Assembly: GCA_038277395.1 (NCBI GenBank)
Contig: CM076190.1
Location: forward strand, 183,584,001 to 183,648,000
Length of the DNA stretch: 64,000 nucleotides
Direction: 5' to 3'
DNA from: Dryocosmus kuriphilus
Lineage: Eukaryota > Arthropoda > Insecta > Hymenoptera > Cynipidae
The notes below the pieces were generated by a model. The model saw nothing but the letters and a program-made list of their open reading frames with translations, made no database searches and was not told the DNA's origin. Each line of letters begins with the position of its first letter. Positions within the stretch are counted from its first letter, which is position 1. This document shows positions 21,763-33,177 of the stretch, in pieces. Position numbers and translations under genes: made by a program.

Positions 21763-22457
21763 CGAGGTGTGATCAAAAAGTAAGGTGACTTTGAATTTCG
21801 CGTGAAGCGTACAGTCGATATTCGTTTTCTTTTTTTCTTATGTTGGTACACTCGTGCCAAACATATTTGCACAGTTTCAGCTATATAGCATTTTTGTTTG
21901 TTTGTGAGAAACAAAAAGGTTAGATGTGTTTTGCGTGCTCAGAGATTTCCTGCTGTCAAAGAAAATGGATCAAAGATTAGAGAAGTTGCTGATGATGTCG
22001 GCATCTCGTTTGGCTCGTGCCAAGCAATTTTAGTGCATATTTTGGGCATGAGACGTATGTCAGCGAAGTTTTTTCCGAAACCACGATAATGCGTCAGCTC
22101 ACACGTCATTCCTTGTTCGTAATTTTTTGGCCAATAACAACACCATAATCATGCCTCAGCCACCGTATTCACTAGATTTGGCTCCCTGCGACTTTTTCCT
22201 GTTCCCAAAACTGAAAAGACCCATGAAAGGACGGCGTTTTGCGACGATTGAGGAGAGAAAGACCGCATCGTTGAAAGAGCTGAAGGTTATACAAAAAAGC
22301 GCTAATCAAAAATTCTTTAAGGATTGGAAAAACCGTTGGCACAAATGTATTATATCCGAGGGGGATTACTTTTAAGGGGACAAGATCAATATTGATGAAT
22401 AAATAAATATTTTTTGATTAAAATAGAAAGTCACCTTACTTTTTGATCAAACCTCGT
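21763..22457 (+). mobile_element. mariner element with a large internal deletion
   Basis: The ends are inverted repeats: CGAGGTGTGATCAAAAAGTA on the left and, inverted, CGAGGTTTGATCAAAAAGTA on the right. Both continue with AGGTGACTTT. At 695 bp it is about half a normal mariner. A TA follows the right end, while the left flank is TG, probably mutated. Confidence 0.88.
21898..22374 (+). pseudogene. mariner transposase remnant
   Basis: The first part (21898-22089) is the N-terminal DNA-binding region (REVADDVGISFGSCQAIL). The sequence then jumps within a few codons to the second catalytic Asp (HDNASAHTS, about 22088-22115) and continues at 22127-22375 with SLDLAPCDFFLFPKLK, the third Asp block. 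The piece with the first catalytic Asp is deleted, so this copy cannot code for an active enzyme. Confidence 0.85.
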
Positions 22458-22581
22458 ATGTCAGGTTGTCTAACTATGCCCAGAAAACCAGGAAATGACC
22501 GGGAATTTAAAATATTGCTCCCGGTAGATATCCTGTATATTTATTCGTAAAAATGATATTGACTATTTTGAGTTATGTACG

Positions 22582-24811
22582 TATATGGGCATATCCACGA
22601 AAAGTGTCCTTTTCTCCAAAAAAAAATTCCAAAATCAATTTTAAGGCACATTGCCCTTTTCAAACTTTTTTCTTACATTCTAAATACATATAGAAACTGA
22701 TTTTTTAGCGTGGTCAATAACTTTGCGCATACCTGCCGCTTGAACAAAATATTGAAACTAATAAGTCCATCAATTTAATTGAATTAATAATATTTGTTGA
22801 ATGGAAAATGAAAGAGTGTTGTTTCTTCTTCTTAAATGCTCAGGACACTTTTTAGTAGTGTGTAAATTACTATTTTCTTGATTAAAAATATATAAAGAGT
22901 GTCTGCAACGAAATAGTACGGACCTTTCAAAAATTCGCAATTTTGTTCCTGAATTTTTAATCATCATACTCTATCTTGTATTTTAAATCAAGGTCGGTGA
23001 TTTTTCCAATACTGAAATGTGTATCCTGACCATTTAGAATATAACAGGACGAAACTTCAATAGGTTAAAGAAAATATGTTATTTTACTTATTATTTTTAC
23101 AAAGTATTGCGAAATATCACAGAAAAGTGAAAGCTAATTTTTGGTATGTTTCTTTCGTCTAGTCTGCCTAATCTTAGGTTCGTTGTCAATTCCTGTGGAA
23201 TATTTATTCTCTAAATATTATTAAATATATAAAATTATATCACACAATATTATAAAATGAAGCTCAAGTTCGTTATCCAGCTATTTTGGATAAAAATTCA
23301 AAAAGTTAGAGCATTTTGAAAAATTTTGAAACCACTTTTTTTTTAATTTACAAATTCTACGCACGGATATTTGTAGTGTACAAAAACTCGAAGAATTTAT
23401 CCTTATGATTTTTTTTGATCAAAAAAAATTGTCGGACTTATAACATTGTGAAGATCCAAAAAAACGAAAAAAAATTTTAATTTTAAGCCAAACAACGCAC
23501 GATATGAAAAAAAGTCAAAACACGAAAAATGTTTCTTTTTGAACGCCCTAAAGATTGGTGAAACAACCTTTTAAATTTTCTTGAAAAATCGAAAATTCAA
23601 ATTTTTTATTTTGAATTTTGACTAAACTGATGTTAGTTTGCGAAAAACTTTTGGCCTTTCAAATACAAAATTCATTTTTGTCCAAAAAATATTTTCGGAC
23701 GAGTAGTTCGATAGAAACAAGCAATATTTTTCCATTATTTGTCTATTTTTTGTAATATTTCTAAATATTCTGAATTTTTGAAGAAAAGTTTTAGACAAAA
23801 GTTATTCCTTTTAATAAAATGGAACTTTTTTGTAGAATAAAATTTGTTTGTTGACATTCAACTTTTGAAGAAAAATCATTGTTTTACTTTTTTTAACTTT
23901 GATTTTTTTACATAATGCACATGATTTTTTAGGCACACAATCTTCCTTGCGAGGACATATTTTGGCCACAGAAATACAGCAAAAACAGCAAAAAATGTAG
24001 CCCTATTTTGATGCGCGCGATTTCTACAGCTGTTGGCGCTGGAGTGGACATTTTCGCTAAAAACTTGGAGTAGACATTTTAGCCTTAAATTAGACATAAC
24101 TTATGCGCGCACTGAGGTATTAGTTTTATACGTGGTAAAATTCTTCGCCGAAACATGCTGCTTAATTTCCGTGAGCATAGAAGTGTGTACTTCAAGTATT
24201 CTTGGAGTAAAGTACGATGATGAAGTGGACATCTTTTCGCGAAATTCAAAATTTTCGATATTTGAATGTGTGATACTTCTATAATTTTAGAAGCACACTT
24301 TTTTCCTTTATTTGGTGTCTGCTGGCCACCAAAATCTAATAAAAAGTCGAAAGATTTTTGACCTGGGTAGTTGCGCGCACTTTCCACAACTACAGACCCT
24401 GGAGTGGACATTTGAATTGTGAAAGTGGTGACACGACTTTGAGATTTTCTTGCTGAGTTATAAATCAAAGCACAGTATCAAATCCATGAAATTTCAGTAG
24501 CCTATGTTCCACTGAACTAGCATGATTTTTCTCAGAATTTTCAAACATTGCGCGGGAAAAGCTGTGAGCATGCAAAATATTCAATTTTTAGCTGGTGACA
24601 AATATTACACAGATATATTTTTGGGATTTTAACCAACTGTTATATGTTATACCTTCTTATGAGGGTTTCTGTAATAACTGTAAGCTTTTGCTTCTATTGC
24701 AGGGAGTCTGTCTGTAAAGTTTTATGTGGTATAACTTGTATTTTAAGTGTAGGTTTGCCTATAATACAACGATGACAGAAAAATGAAACTTTTCGTGGAT
24801 ATGCTCATATA
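22582..24811. mobile_element. Unassigned 2.2-kb element with terminal inverted repeats
   Basis: TATATGGGCATATCCACGAA at the left end reappears inverted at the right end as TATATGAGCATATCCACGAA, and both continue AAGT. The interior is AT-rich and has no long reading frame. Variants of GGAGTGGACATTTT recur at about 24040, 24070, 24220 and 24400, and GCGCGCAC recurs nearby. It is probably a non-autonomous DNA transposon; the superfamily is not determined. Confidence 0.65.
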
Positions 24812-25020
24812 CAAACCCCAAGTATTTAATTCAATTCTTATATATTTATTCTTAAATTGTAAATTGATAATTGATATTATTTTTGATCTTTATTCGTAAT
24901 TATTAATTAGTAAAATTCTTATAACTACTTTTTCTAAGGAGGAGTATTTCAAACAAACGGGATCAAAATCAACCGCACCTCTAATGATTTTCCAAATTGC
25001 GAGCACTTTTTCTAGATTAA

Positions 25021-26037
25021 TGCCCGGTTTCTTCACCTCTAGATATCTGTCGGATAACTTTATCTATAAGATATCTCCCAAAATCGGTTTTCTTCACCTC
25101 TGGATAGTAGGTATCTGGCAGGTAAACTTATCCGGAACCGAAGTAGCGGATATCTGCCAGATAGTGACTCCAGTGCCTCCCGTGTCATTATAAGAAACTA
25201 TTGCGCTTCTATTTCTCGACATAACCAATAAATAAGAGAGTGCTGGCAGTAATATATTCATATAATCGTTATTTTTATAAAAACTTGAATATATAAATAA
25301 ATTAATCCCCGATGTTTTAAACATTTTTGAGTCTGAAGATGATGATGATGATGAATATGAATTTGTGGAAAGAAGATCATATACAATAAAAAGTAGAGCG
25401 AACAATTTTAAAATATGGGATGACACAGAATTTTTCAAACGATTTTGTTTAAAAAAGGATAACGTACTTGAATTATTGCATATAAATGAAGAACGATTGT
25501 TAATAACCTGAAATAAGTATGGATTCTTTCGAAATAATAAATTTGATTTATGAGATAATTTAGAAATACGATACTTTCAAAAACTGCATTTATTTTGATA
25601 TAAGAATATAGGATTTTGCACGAAAAAATGAATACGACATTTCCTTGAAAAAATATGAATATATTTGAAAAAATTATTGCAAGAAATGAAACCAATTGTA
25701 AATAGCATACAAAATAATTATAAAATAAAATATTTATCTTACGAACTAAACACATTTTTAAAAGTTTTTCGCATTTCATTTTTGTATGTAATATAATTTA
25801 ATTTTTTTGACACCTTATATTTAAACTTGCGACTTGCCTCGCGTCGACGCAGACATTCCTACACATTTAATTTCTAGTAACATTCTAGTACCTTTTGTGT
25901 CGAAAGGTACCAATATGAAGGATAGGTATCCGTTACATACGTAACTAACGGTGTCAGTGAAGAAAACGAATTTTTATTTATCTGACGGATAACTATATCT
26001 AGAAGATAACTATCGGGAGTTATGAAGAAACCGGCCA
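25021..26037 (+). mobile_element. PIF/Harbinger element, decayed
   Basis: The ends are TGCCCGGTTTCTTCA and, inverted, TGGCCGGTTTCTTCA, flanked on both sides by TAA (25018-25020 and 26038-26040). A 3-bp TAA/TTA duplication is the Harbinger signature. A second CGGTTTTCTTCACC/CGTTTTCTTCACTG pair lies just inside. The 1017-bp element contains a degenerate start of a transposase. Confidence 0.8.
25324..25623 (+). pseudogene. Harbinger transposase N-terminal remnant
   Basis: Translation starts with an acidic run (ESEDDDDDEYEF), then EFFKRFCLKKDNVLELL, the conserved start of PIF/Harbinger transposases. It continues through three in-frame stops to a recognisable N.RNN-like stretch (GFFRNNKFDL). The catalytic DDE part is absent. 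The assignment rests on this pattern together with the TAA duplication. Confidence 0.6.
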
Positions 26038-26040
26038 TAA

Positions 26041-26779
26041 GAAGTTGACATTGTCAAGATTGTGAAGCAACCAGCAAGTCGGCAGTGCTGTCAGGCGGTC
26101 CGAGGCTATTCCGCGAGGGTGCGCTCAATTCTCGCACAAAACCCGCGGAAATTTGAAAAAAAAAAACAAAAAATTTTCCTTCCTATTTCACAATGTTTTT
26201 CAAATATTATTTCAATTACGGTAAGTAACATAGTCTTGAGTTTGACCCGGTGAATCATAATCATAATGCGGTGGTAATAATTACGTATCAAAAAAATAAC
26301 ACGTTTAATTACAGTTATATATTTTTTATCTAGAGATTCACTGAATTACTCAAAAATTAATTTTTTTAGAATTGTAAGTGTTTATTATAAATAACGGATA
26401 ATTAAAAGTATTAAATTTTCAACAAGATAACCTACATTTTAAATTTTATTATCATTTTTTTATCATGCCGAATTATGTGGGAATAAGTTAGGCTAGGTTT
26501 ACTGCTTGCTTGTTAGGTTAGAATTTTGTTTCAATATTAGATTTTTGATAAACTACGGGATTATATAAACATGGAATGATATAATAAAATTTTTTGCAAC
26601 GATTTTGAACTCTTTATTATATATTTGCGAATATAAATTCATGCTTTCTAATACAAAACTCACGTAAATTGAAAACATTTTTTTTATATCATTTGCATAG
26701 AGGTTTAATATAATTTTTGCAAACTCTAGAGTGTTACATGTTTTTGATTGATTTACATAAATATAATCAAAAATACGCT
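26041..26779. other. Non-coding, no recognised gene
   Basis: AT-rich, apart from a more GC-rich patch at 26060-26150. No domain is recognisable in the short frames. Confidence 0.35.
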
Positions 26780-26919
26780 CATGAAAAACTGTCATTCTCT
26801 ACTTCTTTTTCATTGGCGTTCAAAGAAAGAACAAATTCTTCAATGGCCTTAGCATTATCTTCTACTGGAGATTTTTGTGCCTTTTCATTTGCATTGCCAT
26901 ACTTATCAGAAGATCTGAC

Positions 26920-27603
26920 CTATTTGATAACATCTGATGGATATTCATAATTTTTGCAGCATTTTCCGTTGCGTTTTAGGCCGTAACGAATCACTAAAAT
27001 CGCATTCATCATGTCTAGATTGAGGGAGTTACTCAATTTGTACTTTAAAATGTTCATTTGACTAAATAGTCTTTCGATTTCGGCGTTGGAATGTGGCAAA
27101 GAAAGCATTCCAATGACAAAATCGACCAATTCTTTGAATGGATTAAGCCCAAATGCATCGACATATTTATGCACTTCATTCCAAAACTTGACAGTCGCTC
27201 TTTTTTCATTCCATTCCAATAAATGAATTTTGAAATATTGATTTTCAATGTCAATGATTTTGCTGTCTTGAATTTTAAAGTATTTCAATAATGAATTTAG
27301 ATTTTCTGTTAGAGCTGAAAGCACGTTTGAACCTGTCAGAAGAGACATTTTTTCGAGAATTTCAATATACATTAGTAATCTGTGCTGCAACTGTTTAAAG
27401 AGAGCAAGTAAAAATGCTTTACAGGTGGAACGAAAAATTTGTTCATCCTTCTCGGTGATCTTTTTGTTTTTTCGAAGTTCTTCTAACTTTGTTTCTACCG
27501 CATATCCAAGATAAGGAGTTGGATCCAGGAAACTGTCAATCGCGCATGTCAAAACATCAACTCTTTGGGTTGGTAGAACGATTTTCGATGCGATTGTGCG
27601 CAC
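26920..27603 (-). pseudogene. hAT transposase, C-terminal exon with dimerisation domain
   Basis: The 227-residue frame starts at an internal Met; the exon itself begins at 27618. It ends with the hAT dimerisation motif MLSLPHSNAEIERLFSQMNI followed by KYKLSNSLN and IRYGLKRNG. Residues 1-160 are the helical insertion domain typical of the family. This part is uninterrupted. Because upstream exons are broken, I call it part of a pseudogene. Confidence 0.85.
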
Positions 27604-27618
27604 TAACAGCGTGAGACT

Positions 27619-27788
27619 CTGTAAAAAAACAAGTTATTTTAAAAAAAAAGCTATATCTTTTAAAACTTAAAAGTGGGATGTACGTACGGAAAATGAATTA
27701 AATTTGAAATATATGCCTTAAAAAATGAAGTTAATAATATATAATACAGTAATGAACATTTTACTAATTATATTGTATTAAAAGATAC
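27619..27788 (-). other. Intron in the hAT gene
   Basis: On the minus strand the exon ends TTGTTGCAG and is followed by GTATCTTTTA (donor). 170 bases later TTTTTTTACAG precedes AGTCTCACG (acceptor). Joining the sides keeps the frame: KKLLQ, then SLTLLVRTIASK, which is contiguous in hAT relatives. Confidence 0.7.
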
Positions 27789-27955
27789 CTGCAACAATTT
27801 CTTCGGGTCCGCATCATTCGATTCAAAAGATTTAGTCGCTCTCTGAATTTCTGATAGAATTGGCTTCAAAAAAAAAAGTACGCCAAATTTCGCTCATTTC
27901 GGTACATTCCATGTAGAATAATTGCAGTGTAGCATTTTTCAGAATCCTTAGCGAT

Positions 27956-28411
27956 CTAAAAATGAGTTCCTAGTTCAAGCCATTGCTCACAAATCCGCGC
28001 TGACGCTGGCTCAATTGAGAGCCATCGGGTATTCGCCATTTGTAGAATGTTTAGTGGTTTTTTGCCAAAATTAATTGTTTCATACAATTGATTGTACTTG
28101 GTTTGTCTCAATTCTGATTTTGAGAACCAGTTGTATGTTTCTCGAATAAGATATTCTAAATGACGAGGAAGTACTTCTGCAACAGCATGTGAAACAGCAA
28201 GTTGCAACGAATGGCAAGTGCATCTGATCAAAATTAAATCTGGAATTTTTTGTTTCAGTTTTGCGTAGACTCCATTGTTCACTCCAGTCATGACACTCGT
28301 GTTATCCGTACCTATGCCCACTAGTTTTTTCATGTTCAGTCCCAAAAGTGAAAGTGTCTCCTCTACAGCTCGAACAATAGCATCAGCATTGCACTCTTCC
28401 AACTCCACCAA
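27956..28411 (-). pseudogene. hAT transposase, catalytic core portion
   Basis: This 151-residue frame contains GIGTDNTSVMTGVNNGVY (the catalytic Asp block of this hAT group), RCTCHSLQLAVSHA and ANTRWLSIEP. A TAG interrupts it right after ELGTHF. The same frame continues beyond it with EKCYTAIILHGMYRNERNL and PILSEIQRATKSFES up to the donor site at 27789. Thus a single nonsense codon, not a missing segment, ends it. It is related to domesticated hAT proteins of animals, but the stop argues against function. Confidence 0.85.
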
Positions 28412-28737
28412 ACTTAAATACGTTCAAACATGTGCCCTTTACTGACACTGAAATACATTATGGCAATTCCAAGCAACTTTGTAACCGAAATGCCATTAGA
28501 TTCATCTAACTGCAAACTATACGATGAATCTCCAATATCACTGAGAAGATCTGATTGGAAGTGGGGGGCAAGAACTTTTTTTTATAATAGCACTGCATTT
28601 GGTTCTGTGCATTTTCAGATCTTGAGCTGCTTTGCTGTCTGCAAAAATATTGTGTGTCATATCACTCAGGTGATCAACAACAGCTATTGCCGAATGGCAA
28701 CACACAAAGGTAGCAATAGCTGCCTCGACCTTTAACT

Positions 28738-28983
28738 GGACTTCTTTATCGTTGTCTGGATCGATTTCTACAGGCTCAAATGAAACATACCATCTTTGTG
28801 ATTCTTCCTCGCTTAAAGGAAATTCCGGCGACTTTAGACATTTCACTGTTTCACTGATGAAGGGGTAATTTTTATGGTCCACATTATACTGTATGTGTTA
28901 AAATTTATTTCTGTTGAACAGACAAGGTTATGACTGGAGTCATTGGATTTCAAATACAAACTTAAGGTATCTTCTTTGGACAT
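28738..28983 (-). pseudogene. MATH-domain exon, frameshifted, joined to hAT
   Basis: The ATG at 28983-28981 starts MSKEDTLSL, very like the gene at 1-375. A 2-base deletion in WTI-ENY (near 28885) shifts the frame. From 28882 the other frame continues with SPEFPLSEEESQRWYVSFEP, the MATH signature. That same frame then passes without a break near 28737 into hAT sequence (AAIATFVCCHSAIAVV). The acceptor-like ATTTTCAG precedes the ATG by 7 bases, as at the left-edge gene. The hAT element probably inserted into a duplicated MATH gene. Confidence 0.75.
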
Positions 28984-29049
28984 GATGCGCCTGAAAATCA
29001 AAATGAATACTAAAATCATATGAAAACGATATTTAATTGAAACATAAAG

Positions 29050-31680
29050 TCCAACATAAATACAATATTTAATTTATCGGAGAGCCTTTAGGTAGACGGT
29101 CGAATTTATCCAAGAAGATTTGTCCGTCTGCGTCCGTCTACTGAGAATTACTGGGCATTGGTGCCAGTATCAAATAAACAAAATTAATCTAAAAGTGTTC
29201 TAAAAGTGGTAAAAAACTGTCCACGTGATATACAGATGGCTCCTAAATCATAGCCATAGACGGCATTTATTTAAATTCTTACAATGAGTTTAACCTCATA
29301 AATATATAAATATATTTTAAAATATTTTACTATAGTTCTTTTATGTACAACCACATCTATGTGGGTAAATATTTTTAAAACGGTATGGCTGCAAAACATT
29401 AATTTTTAAGCTTTCTTACTGGTTGGCTATTCTAAGATTTCTAAAAAGAGAACAAAATCTCAACTGAATAACACGAGTTTTTGCCCAAGAAGAGCTGAAA
29501 CCCTACGCACAGTGGTTCAGAATTGGATTTTTGATGATAAATCAACCTACAGGTCACAATTTTTATCCAGTTCAGAAATTTCATTTTACTAATTGAAGCT
29601 GAATAAATTCTCCAGTAATCCCTCGCAGGCGATTTTTGATTTTTCGTTTTTTCAAAATTCTGTGTAAACAAGGGTATAAAAATGTTGTTTTCAGATAAAA
29701 CATTATTTTAACTCAGAAAAAATTATTTGTCTTAACTGAATATTAAGTAAAATCAATTCATTAGCAATTACACTACGTAAACAATAGACTCGATAAGTAA
29801 CTTAATTGTTAGAAACAAAGTTTATAAACAATTGCTCTAATGTGACATTTTAGCACGATAAAATTTTTTCCTTCACTACATTTGCTGAAATTTATTACGA
29901 AAGTGTCATCTAGTAATAAAACAGTGACAAAAAATTAAGAATTTTTACTGTTATAAACAAACTTTATAAACATATTTAAATCCTTTACTTCTAGGGTTTG
30001 TAAAAATTATTATAATAATTATATAATTGTAAACAAGTAAGGGATTCTCATGAAAGAAGCAACAAGATCTATTTTTCTCATCTATAATAATATAATTTTT
30101 ATTCAAAAAATGCTTGCATGACTAAATACACTGATTTCCTTACCATCTGTTTTATAAATCAGCCCTAGAGTAGATTACTCCTTCAAGCTCTAATCTCATT
30201 TATTTTTCTTTATTATATTTTAATTTAATAACAAAGGTCTTGAACTTAGATGATAATCCTTTAATATCATGTGCTTGGCTTATATTTCTATTCAATAAAA
30301 AAGTATTTATAAACTTTAAACGATTTATAAAATTATTAAGAAAAATCAGAATTAGTTTACATTCCTCGCAATCGTGGATTATTCTAACTAATCTATCTTA
30401 ATAAGGTATCAAGTTAGGAGCATAAGGGTAGTTTTATCTTTTTATTTAATTTTGCCCTTTTTTATGAGCCATCAATTTGTTACACCTTGTGGATCAAAAA
30501 AAAAAACACGTGTATCAAGAATACCGAGCGAACTCAATATCCTACGACTATGCCTTTTCTTAACAGGATACCAAGATGTCTTCTTCGACGTTCAGAGCCT
30601 TATTACTCAAAACACGCATGTGTCAGATGAGGAAAGTAAACTTTTCACTTATAGCACGCGTCGTTTCTTGCACTAGGACACAGAAGCATCTCATCTGAGC
30701 GCAAACAAGATTTCTTGAAGTTCCTTGCTACCTGGGTACCCAGTTAGCAAAGTCCGGCACGGATCTCCGGGTTGAACAAACAGTTGACTCAGCACTAGAA
30801 GTAAACTTTCTACACCTGCCTACCGTCGTAGCCGATCTTGCACCCGGACTGACCAGGACTCGAGTTAGAGAGTGAACACTCTATTCCACCCAAATCACAG
30901 GAGCTTTGGTGCTCGCGACTCGTTGCCGAGTCGTAGAATAAACATAACCCTTCTTAGAGTTAAGGGGAAAAGTAGTGTTCGTAGTAGAGGGAGATCTAGT
31001 TTGCGCAGATGTGCACGTGTTTTCTATTAAGACGCGCCCGTATCCTTTATTATTTATGATCTTGTGCCACTTTCTTTAATTCGGGCAGAAGATCAGGATT
31101 TATTAGAGTATCCCAATTTAGGCAATCAGCTGCAGTGTCAACCTTATGGATATTAATGCGAGGACTCCTCCGAATCTTTCTAAATTTAGTTTATGCTGCT
31201 TATAGACGAAAGGGATGCATTTTCTATTGATTCCTTTGTGATGCGTAGAAATTCAAGGTCTTCTTGAGAATTCGTGTAGATTTATTATATGGGTCCGCGT
31301 ACTCTTGCATGTTCATTACAGCATGACTCAGATATTGTCCTTTTTTGAATAGAGACCCACTATCGCTTGGTGATTATGATTTAATATAAAATGTCGTAAA
31401 CAAGGGTTGTAAATAACAGTGTTGAGCTGCAGGCGTAATGCAGTTGCTTAAAAATTAGATGGGCCCATAGTATAATAAATGTCAGTTATATTTATTGGTT
31501 GGTGTTTGTTCTCAGGCTAAGAATGCAAAGTCCTTAGAAATATGAGAGGTATGCACTTTTGAGAAATATGGGTTCTGGCAGACGCTACAGTTATATAATT
31601 TTTTCGATTTTATAATAATTGTATAATTATATATAAATATTATTAATAGTTTATTGTTTTTAATAGTCGCGGGACGTGAC
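29050..31680. other. Non-coding region, no recognised gene
   Basis: Mostly AT-rich. A patch at about 30480-31030 has clearly higher GC and CG content (for example CTCGCGACTCGTTGCCGAG). Its only frame (30452-30676) has no recognisable domain. It may be a fragment of an unidentified element. Confidence 0.35.
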
Positions 31681-31684
31681 AAAG

Positions 31685-31774
31685 GCATTTAATAGAATTA
31701 TCCATATTATACATGATATTAATTACTTATGTATGAATAATACAATTAATTCCTATGAATGGAGCATCTCTTTT
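31685..31774 (+). pseudogene. CYTB: NUMT: cytochrome b fragment, part 1
   Basis: GCATTTAATAGAATTATCCA reads as cytochrome b with the invertebrate mitochondrial code (A F N S I I H, matching AFSSVIHI). After a small frame disturbance, ATGAATGGAGCATCTC matches the MNGASFF block. The sequence stops in a T-run where the hairpin element enters and continues at 32913. Confidence 0.75.
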
Positions 31775-31775
31775 T

Positions 31776-32910
31776 ACATTCTCATCAGAGAAGGTATTAG
31801 ATTTATGTAAAATTTGACTTTCGCGGATTTCATGAAATCTCCACGTTTTGAGACCTCCTGAATCCGAAAAAATGGTTTTTGCGACGGTGTCTGTCTGTTG
31901 TCGTTGTCGTCGGCGTTGGAGTCTGTTCCCACGATAAGTTTCGAAGGACTAATCGGATTGGAGTGCGCTTTGGTACACTTCTTTAAGGGGTAAAAAGAAA
32001 GGACGAGTCCGTTAACCAGCGGTTTTTGACCAACGGTTATGGTTTTATCCATCAAAAATGGTTTTCACAAAATCAAAAAATCCATTTTTCGGCTAAACTA
32101 TGAGATACGAAGAAATTTTTGATTTTTGATAAAATCAACGGTTCTTGTTTTAATCAAAAAACCGCTATTAAAATTAAAGAACTGTGGTTTCCCGCCAAAA
32201 TATTCAAGATACAAAAAAATGGTAAAGAACAAAGTTGTTCAATTTAAAAATATCTACAAATTTTGTTTCAACTATTTTTTGAGAAAATGCACGGTTTTTG
32301 TTTTAATCGATAAAGCGTTATTAAAAATAAAAAATTTCAAATTTCCCGCCAAACTACGCAAGATACGAAAAAAAAATAGTAATAAATAAAGTTGTTCGCC
32401 TCAAAAAGATCTACAAATTTGCTCTCCATCATTTTTTTGAGCAGACGCGTATTTTTTGAGTTATTCGTGAAATATGTTATGAAATATAAAGAAAACCACT
32501 TTTCAGCAAAACTATGCAAGATATGAGAAAATATTAACAAGCAGAATTGTTCACCTTGGAAAGTGCTACAAAAGTTTTACTTTTAAGAATCGAAATCCTC
32601 TGTTGTGAAAATTTGGAAAATCACTAAAAAACTTTACCAATCTACAATGTGTTTTAAAAAAATGTAATTATCGAGCGCGATTGTCATGATGAGAATGTAT
32701 TCCTTAAGGGCGATAGAGCCTTAAGTAAAATAACTTCTTTTGTAATTTTTAATTGAAAGGTTTATACAATCCATAAACACCGAGCGCGGAGCGCGAGGTG
32801 TATAATCTATCGAGCGCGAAGCGCGAGTGCCAAACAGACGCGCGCTCTAGGTGCGCTCATACTTCGCAGGAAGCGTGCGACAAGCATATGCCCGCGAAGC
32901 GGGCAGATTT
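31776..32910 (+). mobile_element. Solo Helitron2-like unit inserted in the NUMT
   Basis: The 5' end ACATTCTCATC is at 31776-31786. It is followed by the family core (antisense frame 32055-31774), ~154-bp modules, GC palindromes at about 32785-32880 and the 3' hairpin GCCCGCGAAGCGGGC at 32890-32904 with AGATTTTTTTT. Mitochondrial cytochrome b sequence lies on both sides and is interrupted at a T-run. This is the best-delimited copy, about 1.13 kb. Confidence 0.85.
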
Positions 32911-32912
32911 TT

Positions 32913-33177
32913 TTTATATATATTTATTCATATTGATCGGCGTATTTATTTTAATTCTTTTTTTTTAATATCTAGCATGATATAGAGGAAGAATTAGTTT
33001 TATTATAAGTATAGCAACCGCATTTTTAGGGCATGTATTACCTTGAGAGAAAATGTCTTCTTGAGGAGTTACTGTAATTACTACTTTAATATCTGCTATT
33101 CTTTTGACTAGGAATGAAATTGTAACTTGGTTATAGGGAGGAATTTGTGTACATAATGCTACTCTAAACCGATTTTA
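32913..33177 (+). pseudogene. CYTB: NUMT: cytochrome b fragment, part 2
   Basis: The translation with TGA read as Trp gives ATAFLGHVLPWEKMSSWGV and then the end of transmembrane helix C and N-E-I-V-T-W-L. TGA codons at 33044-33046 and 33062-33064 sit exactly at conserved tryptophans, the mark of mitochondrial origin. A TAG replaces another expected Trp codon near 33134, showing decay in the nucleus. It stops in CGATTTTA at the mariner insertion. Confidence 0.9.

Larger units (their letters stand above)
26780..28737 (-). mobile_element. hAT-family transposase gene, decayed, with one intron
   Basis: On the minus strand the translation runs through consecutive hAT blocks: IAVVDHLSDM, LHRTKCSAII-like, GTDNTSVMTGVNNGV, CTCHSLQLAVSHA, NTRWLS, and the C-terminal dimerisation block LPHSNAEIERLFSQMN. 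Breaks include frame changes near 28555 and 28420 and a TAG at 27956-27958. A clean intron separates the last two coding parts. After the stop at 26920 the same frame stays open to about 26780. No terminal inverted repeats were found. The upstream side joins a MATH sequence. Confidence 0.85.
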
